Shown: positions 18,676 through 27,295, counted from the stretch's first letter. The stretch is DNA of 64,000 nucleotides from Sphingosinicella sp. CPCC 101087 (GCF_004151485.1 NZ_SBFF01000002.1:1-64000); one strand, 5' to 3'. The notes: a model not told the origin generated them from the letters alone. Program-made: numbers and translations.

Positions 18676-19881
18676 CTAGGCGATAAAGCCGCGCGCCACG
18701 ACCTTTCGTGCCAGCAGGGCGCTCGGGATGCTGCCGATGACGCAGCCGATCGCGCTCCCGCAGATCAGGCCCATGAGCCCCCACCGCGCGCCGAACCATG
18801 CGCCGAGAATGCTGGCGGCGATGGTCACCCAGCTCATCCAGCTGAGCCGTCTCACTTCCGGCGCGGTTCCACAGGCGACCACGGCCGATTGAGGCACGCT
18901 TTCGAGGAGCTTCGCGATGCCGTTGAGGCAGGCGGCGAATAGTATCGGTCGTTCCAGCTCATACCGGCCGTCGGTCAGAACCCATGCAACGGTGGGCGCC
19001 AGGGCGACGACGAGCACCGACGCGATCAGCAATGTCGCGGCCAGGGACTTTCCCTCGGCGATCAGCAGGCCGAAGCGGGCCGACCTCTCGGAGGCGGCAC
19101 GAAGTCTTGGGACGAGCGCGAAGCTCGAGCCGGACCGCAGCAGCCTGAACGGGAAGATCGCCACCGAGGCGATGACGGCAAAGGTCGCGAGCGCTTCATA
19201 GTCCAGGACATGCGGGATCACGAAACGCTCGATCTGCACGAGCAGCGCCCCGGCCGCGGCGGCCACCATCAGTGACAGCGCTTCTCCGCGCGGAACGATG
19301 TCCTGGTCCGCTCCATCCACGCGGCCATGTCTCATAAGAGCGGCCCAGGTCAGGGCGGCAGCGACAGCAGCGGCGCCGGCCAGGATGATCAAGGGCGTTA
19401 CCGCCGACGCCAACGGAAGGGCGAAGCCCAGCACGCCCGCAATGAGGAGCGACCAGCTCGCCACGTTGGTCGCCCCGAGAGGAAGCGCGGCCCAGCCATG
19501 TCGCCGAAGGCCCATTCCCGCGGCCATGGCCATCCCGCCGCCCAGGATTGCGGTACCAAGGGATATCGTAAAGCCGAGTGCAGGCCCATAGATGGCGGAC
19601 GTGGCGAGGCAGGCGAAGACCGCGACAAGGCTGCATGAGGCGAGTACGCGCAGCAGCAAGCGAGGTCCAGGATCCAGGCGACGCCGTAGCAGCACCTGAT
19701 CGACGCCTAGCGGGGCAAGCCAGATGAACAGGTTGTAGACGGCGATGGCGAGCGCGAGCTGGCCGAATTCGGCGGCGGGCAGTTCGCGGGCAAGGAGAAG
19801 ATTGCCGAAGGTGAAGGCGGCGCCCGCGAAGGCGAAGCCCAGGCTGGCGCCCACCGACTTGGATCGGATCAGCGACAGCAT
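18676..19881 (-). CDS. polysaccharide (Wzx-like) flippase, MOP superfamily
   Basis: 401 residues with about twelve membrane helices and no soluble domain. The N-terminus (SLGFAFAGAAFTFGNLLLARELPAAEFGQLALA) is typical of oligosaccharide flippases that move polyprenyl-diphosphate-linked repeat units to the periplasmic face. It follows the GT39 gene by 28 bases on the same strand and faces away from the eight-gene glycan operon, so it is the probable exporter for that pathway. It is shorter than many Wzx proteins (about 420-500) but lacks no helix that I can see. Confidence 0.85.
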   Translation of the reverse strand: MLSLIRSKSVGASLGFAFAGAAFTFGNLLLARELPAAEFGQLALAIAVYNLFIWLAPLGVDQVLLRRRLDPGPRLLLRVLASCSLVAVFACLATSAIYGPALGFTISLGTAILGGGMAMAAGMGLRRHGWAALPLGATNVASWSLLIAGVLGFALPLASAVTPLIILAGAAAVAAALTWAALMRHGRVDGADQDIVPRGEALSLMVAAAAGALLVQIERFVIPHVLDYEALATFAVIASVAIFPFRLLRSGSSFALVPRLRAASERSARFGLLIAEGKSLAATLLIASVLVVALAPTVAWVLTDGRYELERPILFAACLNGIAKLLESVPQSAVVACGTAPEVRRLSWMSWVTIAASILGAWFGARWGLMGLICGSAIGCVIGSIPSALLARKVVARGFIA

Positions 19882-19909
19882 CTATCGACCTGCGGGAGCG
19901 GGTGAATGA

Positions 19910-21592
19910 TCACGCAGAGCGGTCCGCAATCCTGGCACGAAGATAAGGACATCGGGCGCCTCTAGGTGAGTGCCGCCAGCGATACAGATGGAAACCTTCC
20001 ACGCCCGGGCCGGTCGGCTGGGCGAAATCTTCGATGGCGCGGGTTACGTCCGGGGGGACGGCGTAGTGAACGCCCCATCGCTCATTCGGCACCAAGATTG
20101 CGCCATCCGGATAGCAGGCCGCAATTTCTGCCAGCAGGGCGCCACTGCCGACGACGCGGCGGCCGGTTCGAAAGTCACGCCCGAACTCCACCGCCGGCAC
20201 GATGTCGCTGATGCGGCTTCGATTTATCAGCAGATCGAATGTTCCGAGATAGTGGACTGCCCGAAGGTCGTCGGCGACTACGAACAATGAAGGATTGCCG
20301 ATCGCGTTGCGCAACTCGCTTGATGCGCCCTGCCACGGCCAATCGGGGGGCGGCGAAACGAGGCTTGCGGGCCGTATGGCTGCTTGATGCGCATCGACCG
20401 CGATTCGCTTCACGCTGCGCGCGATCGACCAGTTGCCGGCTATGGCGGCAAAAGCGACGAGCCCGAGCAGGACAGTCGTGACGATCGGACGCGCGGAAAG
20501 GGAAATCGTCGCCCGACCCATCCTGTCCATCGCTGCCGATCGCGACGCGACGAGCCGGGAAAGTGCCGATAGCATCAGATCGGTAGCGATCGCCGCAAGG
20601 ACGAAAAAGAAGGGCAGGGCGTAAAGAAGATAACGGAAGCTCTTCATCCCCGCCAGCGAATGCGCGATGAATGGGACCGCAATGAGCGCAAGGCAGAAAT
20701 AGCCTGCCCGCAGCCGACGCAACACAACGAATCCAACCGACGCGAGCGCAAGCACGGTCAGGATCGGCATTCGCGTGACGAAATTGCGCGCATAAAAGAG
20801 AATATCGTTCCGGTGCTCCTCGGCCCACAGCGAGGTTTGGCGAAACTCGCTCGCCAGGGGCGATGCGACCCCGAGGGCAACCAGGGCGAATAGGAGCGCG
20901 ATGGCCGCCACGACCAGCAGGGACCGGAAGCGCCTTTCCGACATGGCCGACATGGCGGCGGGACGGGTCAGGACATAGCCGACGACGAACAGGCCCAACC
21001 CTGCCAAGTGGATGAGGGTCGTCACCTGCAGATGCAATGCGGCGACATAGCAGACGGCGGCACCAAGCAGGCGGAGGACGGAAGGCCCGAGCGGGCGCCC
21101 GGAACAGAGTGCTCCATATGTGGCGGTGGCGCCCAGCCAGATCAGGAGCGCGTGCAAGGTGTAGAATCGGGCGAATTGAGATTGCTCGATGGCGCTATCC
21201 GCAAAGCAGAGCATCAGCGCGGCGAGCCATGCCGTCCGCAGGTTGACGTTTATTGCCGTCCAATGGAACATGATCGGGACGAGCAAGGCTCCGGCGAGAA
21301 GTGCGGGAAGCCGCGCCACGAACATGCCGGCCTCGCCAAAAACGAGGAATGTGAGACCGGTAAGCGCCGTATAGCCGGCTGCGCGAGGGTAGGCGCCGTC
21401 GAGAATCGCGAGGCTGCCGTCATCGGCCCAGGATTGGCCGGCAAGTAGATGATAGAACTCATCCACGTGAACGGGCATGCTCCCATTCCCCAGCAGGCGG
21501 ACGAGCAGAGCGATGAGAAAGAGAGCGAACGTCTGATAGGCCAGTGCCCGCCCGCCCGAGGCCGGGGCAGGCATGTCGCGAGGGTGCCGCAT
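19910..21592 (-). CDS. GT39 (GT-C fold) membrane glycosyltransferase
   Basis: 560 residues with ten or more membrane helices. The first periplasmic loop carries the acidic pair of GT39/ArnT enzymes in PVHVDEFYHLLAG, and the next conserved block SAIEQSQFARFYTLHALL follows at the usual distance. Such enzymes move a sugar from polyprenyl phosphate to lipid, glycan or protein in the periplasm. The GT2 gene at 22290 would make the donor. I chose the ATG at 21592; the frame is open upstream, but that part is Cys-rich and not family-like. An ATG six codons later is also possible. A soluble C-terminal part (about residues 430-560) may bind acceptor. Confidence 0.87.
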   Translation of the reverse strand: MRHPRDMPAPASGGRALAYQTFALFLIALLVRLLGNGSMPVHVDEFYHLLAGQSWADDGSLAILDGAYPRAAGYTALTGLTFLVFGEAGMFVARLPALLAGALLVPIMFHWTAINVNLRTAWLAALMLCFADSAIEQSQFARFYTLHALLIWLGATATYGALCSGRPLGPSVLRLLGAAVCYVAALHLQVTTLIHLAGLGLFVVGYVLTRPAAMSAMSERRFRSLLVVAAIALLFALVALGVASPLASEFRQTSLWAEEHRNDILFYARNFVTRMPILTVLALASVGFVVLRRLRAGYFCLALIAVPFIAHSLAGMKSFRYLLYALPFFFVLAAIATDLMLSALSRLVASRSAAMDRMGRATISLSARPIVTTVLLGLVAFAAIAGNWSIARSVKRIAVDAHQAAIRPASLVSPPPDWPWQGASSELRNAIGNPSLFVVADDLRAVHYLGTFDLLINRSRISDIVPAVEFGRDFRTGRRVVGSGALLAEIAACYPDGAILVPNERWGVHYAVPPDVTRAIEDFAQPTGPGVEGFHLYRWRHSPRGARCPYLRARIADRSA

Positions 21593-21833
21593 CACCCTAA
21601 CGTACCTGCTCGTACGCACCGGACCCGCGCCTGCCACGACGATCAAGCTGCACAGGCCGAGCTTCACACATGATCCACATGCCCGGCATGCCCCGACAGA
21701 GATTCGTCGGCTCATTGTGCCACAAAGCTCTTGCATTCAAACAGCGGGTTTGACGGCTGGGCTGGTCCGTTGCCCGTGGCCGGCCTGTCTTGGCCCGCGA
21801 CCTGAACAAGAATGCGTGCTGCCAAGCTTGCCG

Positions 21834-21879
21834 GCCGACCGGTCCGTGGAGAGGCCCTAGCAGAGCACGGCCGGTCGGC
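21834..21879. other. bulged hairpin in the glycan control region
   Basis: GCCGACCGG-t-CCGTG at 21834-21848 pairs with CACGGCCGGTCGGC at 21866-21879: fourteen base pairs with a single bulged base and a 17-base loop. It would lie in the leader of a leftward transcript to GT39 or upstream of the rightward operon. No T run follows on either side. Confidence 0.5.
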
Positions 21880-21975
21880 GCTCTCCGGTTTCCCGCGCGG
21901 ACCTCATCTCAACGAGTCATCTCTAAAATGGCACAGCTCCCCGAAATCCGCCCCTATTTTGGGGTTCGATACGAA

Positions 21976-22003
21976 TTGACAGGCAAGATCGTCCTGCGAT
22001 ACG
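21976..22003 (+). promoter_or_regulatory. candidate rightward promoter with consensus -35
   Basis: A perfect TTGACA at 21976-21981 is followed 16 bases later by GATACG (21998-22003), a weak -10. The octamer CGATACGA occurs at 21967-21974 and again at 21997-22004, exactly 30 bases apart, abutting the -35 and covering the -10. It would give a leader of about 280 bases before the first GT2 gene. Confidence 0.3.
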
Positions 22004-22172
22004 AGCGGCAAATATCGGTCATCTCGATAGGACCCCTGTCGGCCTTTTGGCAGGAACTGAACTGTTGAGAGGCGAAGTCGCTAAGCATCAATTATTTCGA
22101 ATCACTGTGGAGTGTCCGCAGAAATAAGAGGGTTGCTCCAGAATGATGGGCGCAGCACTCGATAGTCTTGTT

Positions 22173-22210
22173 GCAGTTATTTGAGAACTGCATTTACGAT
22201 TCTTTACATT
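22173..22210 (+). promoter_or_regulatory. probable promoter and operator of the eight-gene glycan operon
   Basis: TTGAGA (22182-22187), a 17-base spacer and TACATT (22205-22210) make a good sigma-70-type promoter, with transcription expected near 22217, about 73 bases before the first start codon. A perfect inverted repeat, TGCAGTT at 22173-22179 and AACTGCA at 22187-22193 with a 7-base centre, covers the -35 box. A repressor or activator bound there would control the operon. Its regulator is not in the window. Confidence 0.5.
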
Positions 22211-22289
22211 TCATAGCGAACCATCGCCGTCACAAAGGGTTATAGCAGCGCCGCTCGTGGGGGGGCTCAGCCTTGGTGGAGTTCGATAC

Positions 22290-23249
22290 ATGGTTGCGGT
22301 GTCCATCATCGTGCCGATGTACGATGAAGAAGAGAATGTGGACCCGCTTCATTCGGCGGTGACCCAGGCTCTGGCTGTCTGCGACCTCGATTACGAGCTG
22401 GTGCTCGTCGACGACGGAAGCAAGGACCGAACCTGCGAGCGAGCCGTTGCGCTCGTGCGACGGGATCGGCGCGTCCGGGTCGTCAAGTTTCGCAGGAACT
22501 ACGGCCAGACGGCGGCCATGGCCGCTGGGGTTGAGGTGGCGCGCGGAGACGTCCTGGTGACGATGGACGGCGACCTCCAGAACGACCCCGCCGATATTCC
22601 CCGCCTGCTCGAGTGCATCGACAATGGCTATGACATCGCGATCGGGTGGCGTCGCCGGCGGCGGGACGGCAGCGCCCGCGTGCTCGTCTCGAAAATCGCC
22701 AACCGGATCATGACACGCATCATGGGCATAGCGGTCAGGGACAGCGGCTGCTCCTTGAAGGCCTATCGTGCGCAGCTGATCAAGGGAATTCCGATGTATG
22801 GCGAGATGCATCGATTCCTTCCTGCCTTGTCGCAACTTGCTGGTGCGCGGCTGATCGAGCTCGAAGTGAACCATCGCCCCCGCCGGTTCGGGATCTCCAA
22901 GTATGGATTTTCGCGAATCCAGAAGGTCATGCTCGACATGATCTCCATTCGGGCGCTGCTGAGTTACGCACGCGCGCCGCTGACCTGGCATCTCAAGGCG
23001 GTCGCTCTTTCGTCTTTGCTGACCGTCGTCGTGGTCGGGTACGTCTTCATGGGCCAGCACGACAGCTATGTCGTTATTGGAGGGGTCGCGATGTTATTGG
23101 CGTCGCTGACGCTCTTTCTGATGGTGTGGGGACTGGCCGGCGGTCTCTTCGCGGCGATCGAGCCCAACGTAAGAACCTACGCCCAGATTGCGGCGAGCCT
23201 GTCGGCCCGTCTTCCGCAGCACAAGCCGGCGCGTCCGCACGCGTCATGA
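22290..23249 (+). CDS. GT2 glycosyltransferase, ArnC/DPM1-like polyprenyl-phosphate sugar synthase
   Basis: 319 residues. The catalytic GT-A domain (about 1-220) is canonical: VSIIVPMYDEEENV, VLVDDGSKDRT, KFRRNYGQTAAMAAG, and the metal-binding DxD in MDGDLQNDP. Two membrane helices near the C-terminus (about 240-300) fit enzymes that load undecaprenyl phosphate with a sugar on the cytoplasmic side. The ATG at 22290 has GGTGGAG upstream and starts exactly at the family N-terminus. First gene of the operon, its stop overlaps the next start (ATGA). With the divergent GT39 gene it makes a donor-synthase/GT-C pair. Confidence 0.92.
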   Translation: MVAVSIIVPMYDEEENVDPLHSAVTQALAVCDLDYELVLVDDGSKDRTCERAVALVRRDRRVRVVKFRRNYGQTAAMAAGVEVARGDVLVTMDGDLQNDPADIPRLLECIDNGYDIAIGWRRRRRDGSARVLVSKIANRIMTRIMGIAVRDSGCSLKAYRAQLIKGIPMYGEMHRFLPALSQLAGARLIELEVNHRPRRFGISKYGFSRIQKVMLDMISIRALLSYARAPLTWHLKAVALSSLLTVVVVGYVFMGQHDSYVVIGGVAMLLASLTLFLMVWGLAGGLFAAIEPNVRTYAQIAASLSARLPQHKPARPHAS

Positions 23250-24211
23250 ATGCGCCATGTCCCTCGCTCGAGAACGTCGAGGTCTCCGTGATCGTCCCGG
23301 TGGTCGATCGGACGGATCCGGCTGAGGCAGTCTGGCGGGCTTATCGCACAGTGCTGATGAGCACCGAGCGGTCGTTCGAGTTCATCTATGTTCTGGACGG
23401 CCCGCACCCCGAATATGCCGAGGCTCTTGCCCGCATCAGCGAGCAGGAGTTTCCGCTCCACGTCGTGCAGTTCAACCGGCCTTTCGGCCAGGTGGCCTGT
23501 CTGCTGGAAGGCGTCAGGCGTGCCCGGGGGAACACGCTGCTCATTCTCCCGGCCTATTTCCAGGTTGCGCCCGAGGCGATTCCGACACTTCTCGATCGAA
23601 TGGGCTCGGTGGACGTGGCGGCCGCCTACCGGGACCGCAGCCGTGACAATTCGCTCGGTCGCCTGCGCGGCTGGTGGTTCGAGATGTTCGCACGCATGGC
23701 TGGCTCTCGTTTCAGAGATCCCGGCTGCGCTGTGCGTGCGGTCAAGCGGCACGTCTTCGATGAGTTGCAGCTGCATCACGAGCAACATCCATTTCTGCCG
23801 ATGCTGGCGGAGCAACTCGGGTTCAAGGTCGCCCAAGTTTCCCTGCCCCAGGCGCAGACGGATCGACGCCTTCGGAGGCATCGTCCGCTCACCTATCTCA
23901 GCATCATTCTCGATCTCGTGGCGCTCAGCTTCCTGACGAGGTTCATGCAGAAGCCGTTCCGCTTCTTCGGATCGCTGGGCGCGATCTTTATCGCCCTCGG
24001 TGTCGCGACCGGAATCTTCATGATGGTCCAGCGCCAGATGGGGCAGGAAATGGCAGACCGGCCAATCCTTGTATTGACCGTGCTGCTCATCGTGCTCGGC
24101 ATCCAGATCGCCGCGGTAGGATTGATCGCCGAGATCATCATCTTCACGCGCAATCGCAGCCAGACGGTCTATCGAATCGACAAGATCATCGCGCAGCCGG
24201 ACGAGGAATGA
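23246..24211 (+). CDS. degenerate GT2-like membrane protein, DxD motif lost
   Basis: 321 residues, same architecture as the preceding gene: N-terminal GT-A domain, then two membrane helices (about 230-300) and an ArnC-like tail (RSQTVYRIDKII). Lined up with its neighbour, VLVDDGS reads IYVLDGP, and MDGDLQNDP reads LPAYFQVAP, so the nucleotide- and metal-binding aspartates are gone while the surrounding fold is kept (VVQFNRPFGQVACLLEGVRRARG). It is probably a non-catalytic partner or a pseudo-enzyme of the first GT2. The ATGA overlaps on both sides imply tight co-translation. A divergent active family is possible but less likely. Confidence 0.8.
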   Translation: MNAPCPSLENVEVSVIVPVVDRTDPAEAVWRAYRTVLMSTERSFEFIYVLDGPHPEYAEALARISEQEFPLHVVQFNRPFGQVACLLEGVRRARGNTLLILPAYFQVAPEAIPTLLDRMGSVDVAAAYRDRSRDNSLGRLRGWWFEMFARMAGSRFRDPGCAVRAVKRHVFDELQLHHEQHPFLPMLAEQLGFKVAQVSLPQAQTDRRLRRHRPLTYLSIILDLVALSFLTRFMQKPFRFFGSLGAIFIALGVATGIFMMVQRQMGQEMADRPILVLTVLLIVLGIQIAAVGLIAEIIIFTRNRSQTVYRIDKIIAQPDEE

Positions 24212-25347
24212 TGGTTCGGGCCGATGTCGTGATCATCGGATGCGGAATGCAGGGAGCGACGATGGCCCTGGCGGCGGCACGCAGCGGGCTGAAGCCGGTC
24301 CTCGTCGAGCGGGACAGGATCGCGAGCGGCGCCACCGGCAATAGCTACGGGTTCATCCACGGCGGACTTCGCTACCTCCAGACCATGCATCTTGGGCGCT
24401 GGCGGCGTTCGCGCCGAGCCCAGGCCTGGTTCTTGAAGAGCTATCCCGACCTCGTGCGGCCGCTGCGCTGCATCATGCCGCTCTACCGGGGCCGCATACG
24501 CTCGCCGAACGCCTTTCGCATACTCGCTGCCGCGGAATCCTTGCTGTCCGGCGCCGCCGGCGATGCCCCCCGGCTGTCGCCGCCCGTTCTGCTCTCGGCG
24601 GACGATGTGCCGAGTGAATATCCGATCCCCAGACAGGATCTGGCCGGCGCGGCTGTTTGGCACGATCTCGTGGTTCCCGACATGAAGGCGCTTCTTCTCG
24701 CCATCCTGTCGGACGCGGAGGTAACCGGCTCGGCGCTGATCGAGGAGGCGGAAGTCCGGGACGTCATGGTCGTGAATGACCGTGTCCGGGGCGTGCGCAT
24801 TGTCCGGCCCGATCGCTCGTTCGAGGAGATAGCGACCTCGCAAGTCATCGTCTGCACCGGGTCCTGGACTTTGCCGAATCTGGCTGGTGGAGAGCCCGCC
24901 AGCACGGCCGTCTTGGCGTTCAATCTGCTTCTCGACGCCCCGTTTCCGCTGGATGCGGCGCTCGCCGTCTCCGAAATACCCGGTCGCGGGCGCAGCTATT
25001 TCCTTAGGCCCTATGAAGGCGGGACGTTGGTCGGGACCTTCTATCGGGCCGCTCCTGGAGCAAGCCATCCGGAAGTGGAACCCAGCGACGTCGCCGCCTT
25101 TCGGAAGTCGATCGAACGAGCCCTGCCGGGCTCCGCCCTCGCTTCCGCGCCTGTTCGGCGCGTCATGGCCGGGCTGTTGCCCGACCGCGACGGCACGGGT
25201 CGAAGCTTGTCGACCGAGGATGTCGTGTCGACCAGCGGTCCGGCAGGCTTTTGCAGAATGCTGGGAACCAAGCTGACGACGGCACCCCTGCTGAGCTTCG
25301 AGACGGCGGCGAAGCTCTGGCCAAGCCGGGCCCAAGGAACCGCATGA
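24208..25347 (+). CDS. FAD-dependent oxidoreductase, GlpD/DAO-like
   Basis: 379 residues. The Rossmann FAD-binding start VVIIGCGMQGATMALAAARSG is followed by SGATGNSYGFIHGGLRYLQ, very close to the IHGGLRYL block of aerobic glycerol-3-phosphate dehydrogenase, and later by IVCTGSW and MAGLLPDRDG. It lacks the C-terminal extension of full-length GlpD (about 500 residues). Within a glycan operon it probably oxidises a sugar- or polyol-phosphate or a lipid-linked residue; the substrate is unknown. Start and stop overlap the neighbouring genes by 4 bases each, with ATGATG at the start. Confidence 0.85.
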   Translation: MMVRADVVIIGCGMQGATMALAAARSGLKPVLVERDRIASGATGNSYGFIHGGLRYLQTMHLGRWRRSRRAQAWFLKSYPDLVRPLRCIMPLYRGRIRSPNAFRILAAAESLLSGAAGDAPRLSPPVLLSADDVPSEYPIPRQDLAGAAVWHDLVVPDMKALLLAILSDAEVTGSALIEEAEVRDVMVVNDRVRGVRIVRPDRSFEEIATSQVIVCTGSWTLPNLAGGEPASTAVLAFNLLLDAPFPLDAALAVSEIPGRGRSYFLRPYEGGTLVGTFYRAAPGASHPEVEPSDVAAFRKSIERALPGSALASAPVRRVMAGLLPDRDGTGRSLSTEDVVSTSGPAGFCRMLGTKLTTAPLLSFETAAKLWPSRAQGTA

Positions 25348-26099
25348 CCGGATCCGCCGACGTCATCGCGATCGACGCGCACGTCCATCTTCACGACGAA
25401 GCGGATGCGCAGCGGACGCTTGAACTTGCATTGGAGACCTTCCGGCGCGCTGCCGGCCGCGTGGATGTGGCGGTCTGCATGCTCGCCGAACGCACGGGCT
25501 TCAACGTGTTCGAATCGCTTCGCACGAAGCTTGTGGGAACGGCCGAAGCAGAGTCGATCTGGCTCGATGGAAGCCGGCGGCTGCTCGTGCTGGCGGGGCG
25601 TCAGATCGTGAGCGCGGAGGGGCTGGAGATACTGGGCCTCGCCGCGCTTGTCCCGGACCGGCTCGAGGGCAGGCCGGCGCGCGAGATCATTGCCGATCTC
25701 CTGGAGATCGGCGCGTTGCCCGTGCTTCCCTGGGGCGCGGGAAAATGGATCGGCCGGCGCGGCCGGCTCGTCGATCGGTTGATCGGCGAGACGACGGGAA
25801 TCTTCCTCGGAGACAATGGCGGCCGGCCGATCTTCTGGCCCGTTCGCCGCTTCGCACGCGGCGTTCGCGTGGTTGCCGGCTCCGATCCGCTGCCGGTCGC
25901 CGGAGCATGGACGGCCATCGGCAGCTTCGGGAGCCTTTTGCACGGGGCGCTTCCCATAGACACTCCGGCCGCCGCACTGCGCCGCTGCCTGCGCGATCCG
26001 GAAATCAGGCTGGTGCGTTATGGCAGGCTGGCGACTCCGCTTCGCTTCGCCTTCGATCAGGCGCGGCTTCGAAGCGGCGGCCGCGGGAGCCCGGGATGA
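25344..26099 (+). CDS. amidohydrolase/PHP-like putative metal-dependent hydrolase
   Basis: 251 residues, not assignable to a named family. The start has a metal-ligand pattern of amidohydrolase or PHP barrels, IDAHVHLHDEAD (residues about 8-19). Further blocks are LPVLPWGAGKW, FLGDNGGRP and VVAGSDPLP, spaced as strand ends of a TIM barrel, with an Asp in the last one that could be the catalytic metal ligand. It sits between the GlpD-like oxidoreductase and a GT4 gene with ATGA overlaps on both sides. A role in trimming or deacylating a pathway intermediate is a guess. Confidence 0.65.
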   Translation: MTGSADVIAIDAHVHLHDEADAQRTLELALETFRRAAGRVDVAVCMLAERTGFNVFESLRTKLVGTAEAESIWLDGSRRLLVLAGRQIVSAEGLEILGLAALVPDRLEGRPAREIIADLLEIGALPVLPWGAGKWIGRRGRLVDRLIGETTGIFLGDNGGRPIFWPVRRFARGVRVVAGSDPLPVAGAWTAIGSFGSLLHGALPIDTPAAALRRCLRDPEIRLVRYGRLATPLRFAFDQARLRSGGRGSPG

Positions 26100-27295
26100 G
26101 GATCCTGTTCCTGGCGCCTCACCCCTTCTTCGCGGAACGCGGAACGCCGATCGCGGTGCGGCAGGCGGTGACCGTTCTTTGCAAGCACGGTCACGAGATC
26201 GATCTGCTCACGTATCACGAAGGCGAGGATATCGAAATTCCGGGCGCCCGCCTCATTCGCATCAGGCCGGGACCGGGCATCAGGAACGTGCCGATCGGCT
26301 TCTCCCTGAGGAAGCTGGTTTGCGACGCCTGGATGGCATTGGCCGCATTCCGGCTCGTGCGCCGTCACGATTACGACGTTGTCCATGCGGTGGAAGAGGC
26401 CGTCTTCATCGGCTTGATGTGCCGCACCTTGCGCCGGTTCAAGCTCGTCTACGACATGGACTCGCTGATGCCCGACCAGATCGCCGAGAAATGGCCTTGG
26501 GCGAGAAGCTTGCTGCCGCCCCTGCGTTGGTTCGAAGGCCAGGCGATCCGGCGATCGGATCTCGTCCTTGCCGTCTGCCAGGCGGTCGCCGACCGGGCGG
26601 CCTCAACGACTGCCCCCTCCCGCGTCCACCTCCTGCCGGACATGGCGTTCGATGGCGAAGGGACGGAGACGGGCGAGATCGAGGCGCTTCGCGGCCTGTT
26701 TCGGGCCGAGGCGCCGCTGGCGCTCTACGTGGGCAATCTCGAGCATTATCAGGGCATCGACCTGATGCTCGAGGCCGTTGCGCAGCTTCCGCCCGAAAAG
26801 CCGTGCAATCTGGTCGTCATCGGCGGAGGCGAGGGCGCTACCCGGCATTATTCCGAAAAGGCTTCGGAGATGCGGATCGGCGAGCGGGTCCGCTTCCTCG
26901 GACATCGCCCCCTGAGCATGCTCGGCCATTATCTCGAGCAGGCCGACATCCTGTGCTCGCCGCGTCTGCGCGGCGTCAACACGCCGATGAAGATCTATTC
27001 CTACATGGCCTCCGGCCGGGCGGTCCTGGCCACGGACATCCCGAGTCATAGCCAGGTCCTCGATCCCGGCTGCGCGCTTCTGGCGCCGGCCACGCCATCG
27101 GCATTCGCGACGGGCCTGGCCCGGTTGCTCGACGATCCCGAGTTGCGCGAGACGTTGGGGAGGAGCGCGGCGGGAAAGGCGGCCCGGCTCTATAGCGCTT
27201 CGGCCTTCGCCGACCGGTTGACGCGCGCATATGCAACGATCGCTGGCCCGGAAGCTGTGCAGGACGAGATGTGCCCATGTCCGCCGACCGGATAG
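26096..27295 (+). CDS. GT4 family glycosyltransferase
   Basis: 399 residues with two Rossmann domains (GT-B fold). The N-terminal domain begins MRILFLAPHPFFAERGTPIAVRQ, with the glycine-rich loop typical of GT4. The C-terminal domain has LYVGNLEHYQGIDLMLEA, VVIGGGEG, VRFLGHRPL, and the donor-binding block MKIYSYMASGRAVLATD, where Ser replaces the more usual Glu. It is a soluble or membrane-associated enzyme using a nucleotide sugar on the cytoplasmic side. The start overlaps the previous stop (ATGA), and its 3' end overlaps the acyltransferase gene by 25 bases. Confidence 0.9.
   Translation: MRILFLAPHPFFAERGTPIAVRQAVTVLCKHGHEIDLLTYHEGEDIEIPGARLIRIRPGPGIRNVPIGFSLRKLVCDAWMALAAFRLVRRHDYDVVHAVEEAVFIGLMCRTLRRFKLVYDMDSLMPDQIAEKWPWARSLLPPLRWFEGQAIRRSDLVLAVCQAVADRAASTTAPSRVHLLPDMAFDGEGTETGEIEALRGLFRAEAPLALYVGNLEHYQGIDLMLEAVAQLPPEKPCNLVVIGGGEGATRHYSEKASEMRIGERVRFLGHRPLSMLGHYLEQADILCSPRLRGVNTPMKIYSYMASGRAVLATDIPSHSQVLDPGCALLAPATPSAFATGLARLLDDPELRETLGRSAAGKAARLYSASAFADRLTRAYATIAGPEAVQDEMCPCPPTG

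Larger units (their letters stand above)
21593..22289. other. gene-less divergent control region of the glycan locus (697 bases)
   Basis: No convincing gene lies here. A 46-codon frame starting near 21928 has no ribosome site and no family resemblance. The stretch is richer in A and T than its surroundings, especially 21900-22250. It holds a bulged hairpin (21834-21879), a consensus TTGACA with CGATACGA direct repeats (21967-22004), and a palindrome over a -35 box (22173-22210), each listed separately. Confidence 0.6.

Noticed and set aside
21790-22068. Small rightward frame in the glycan control region
   Set aside because: There is no ribosome site, composition is unlike neighbouring genes, and promoter-like and repeat elements overlap it.
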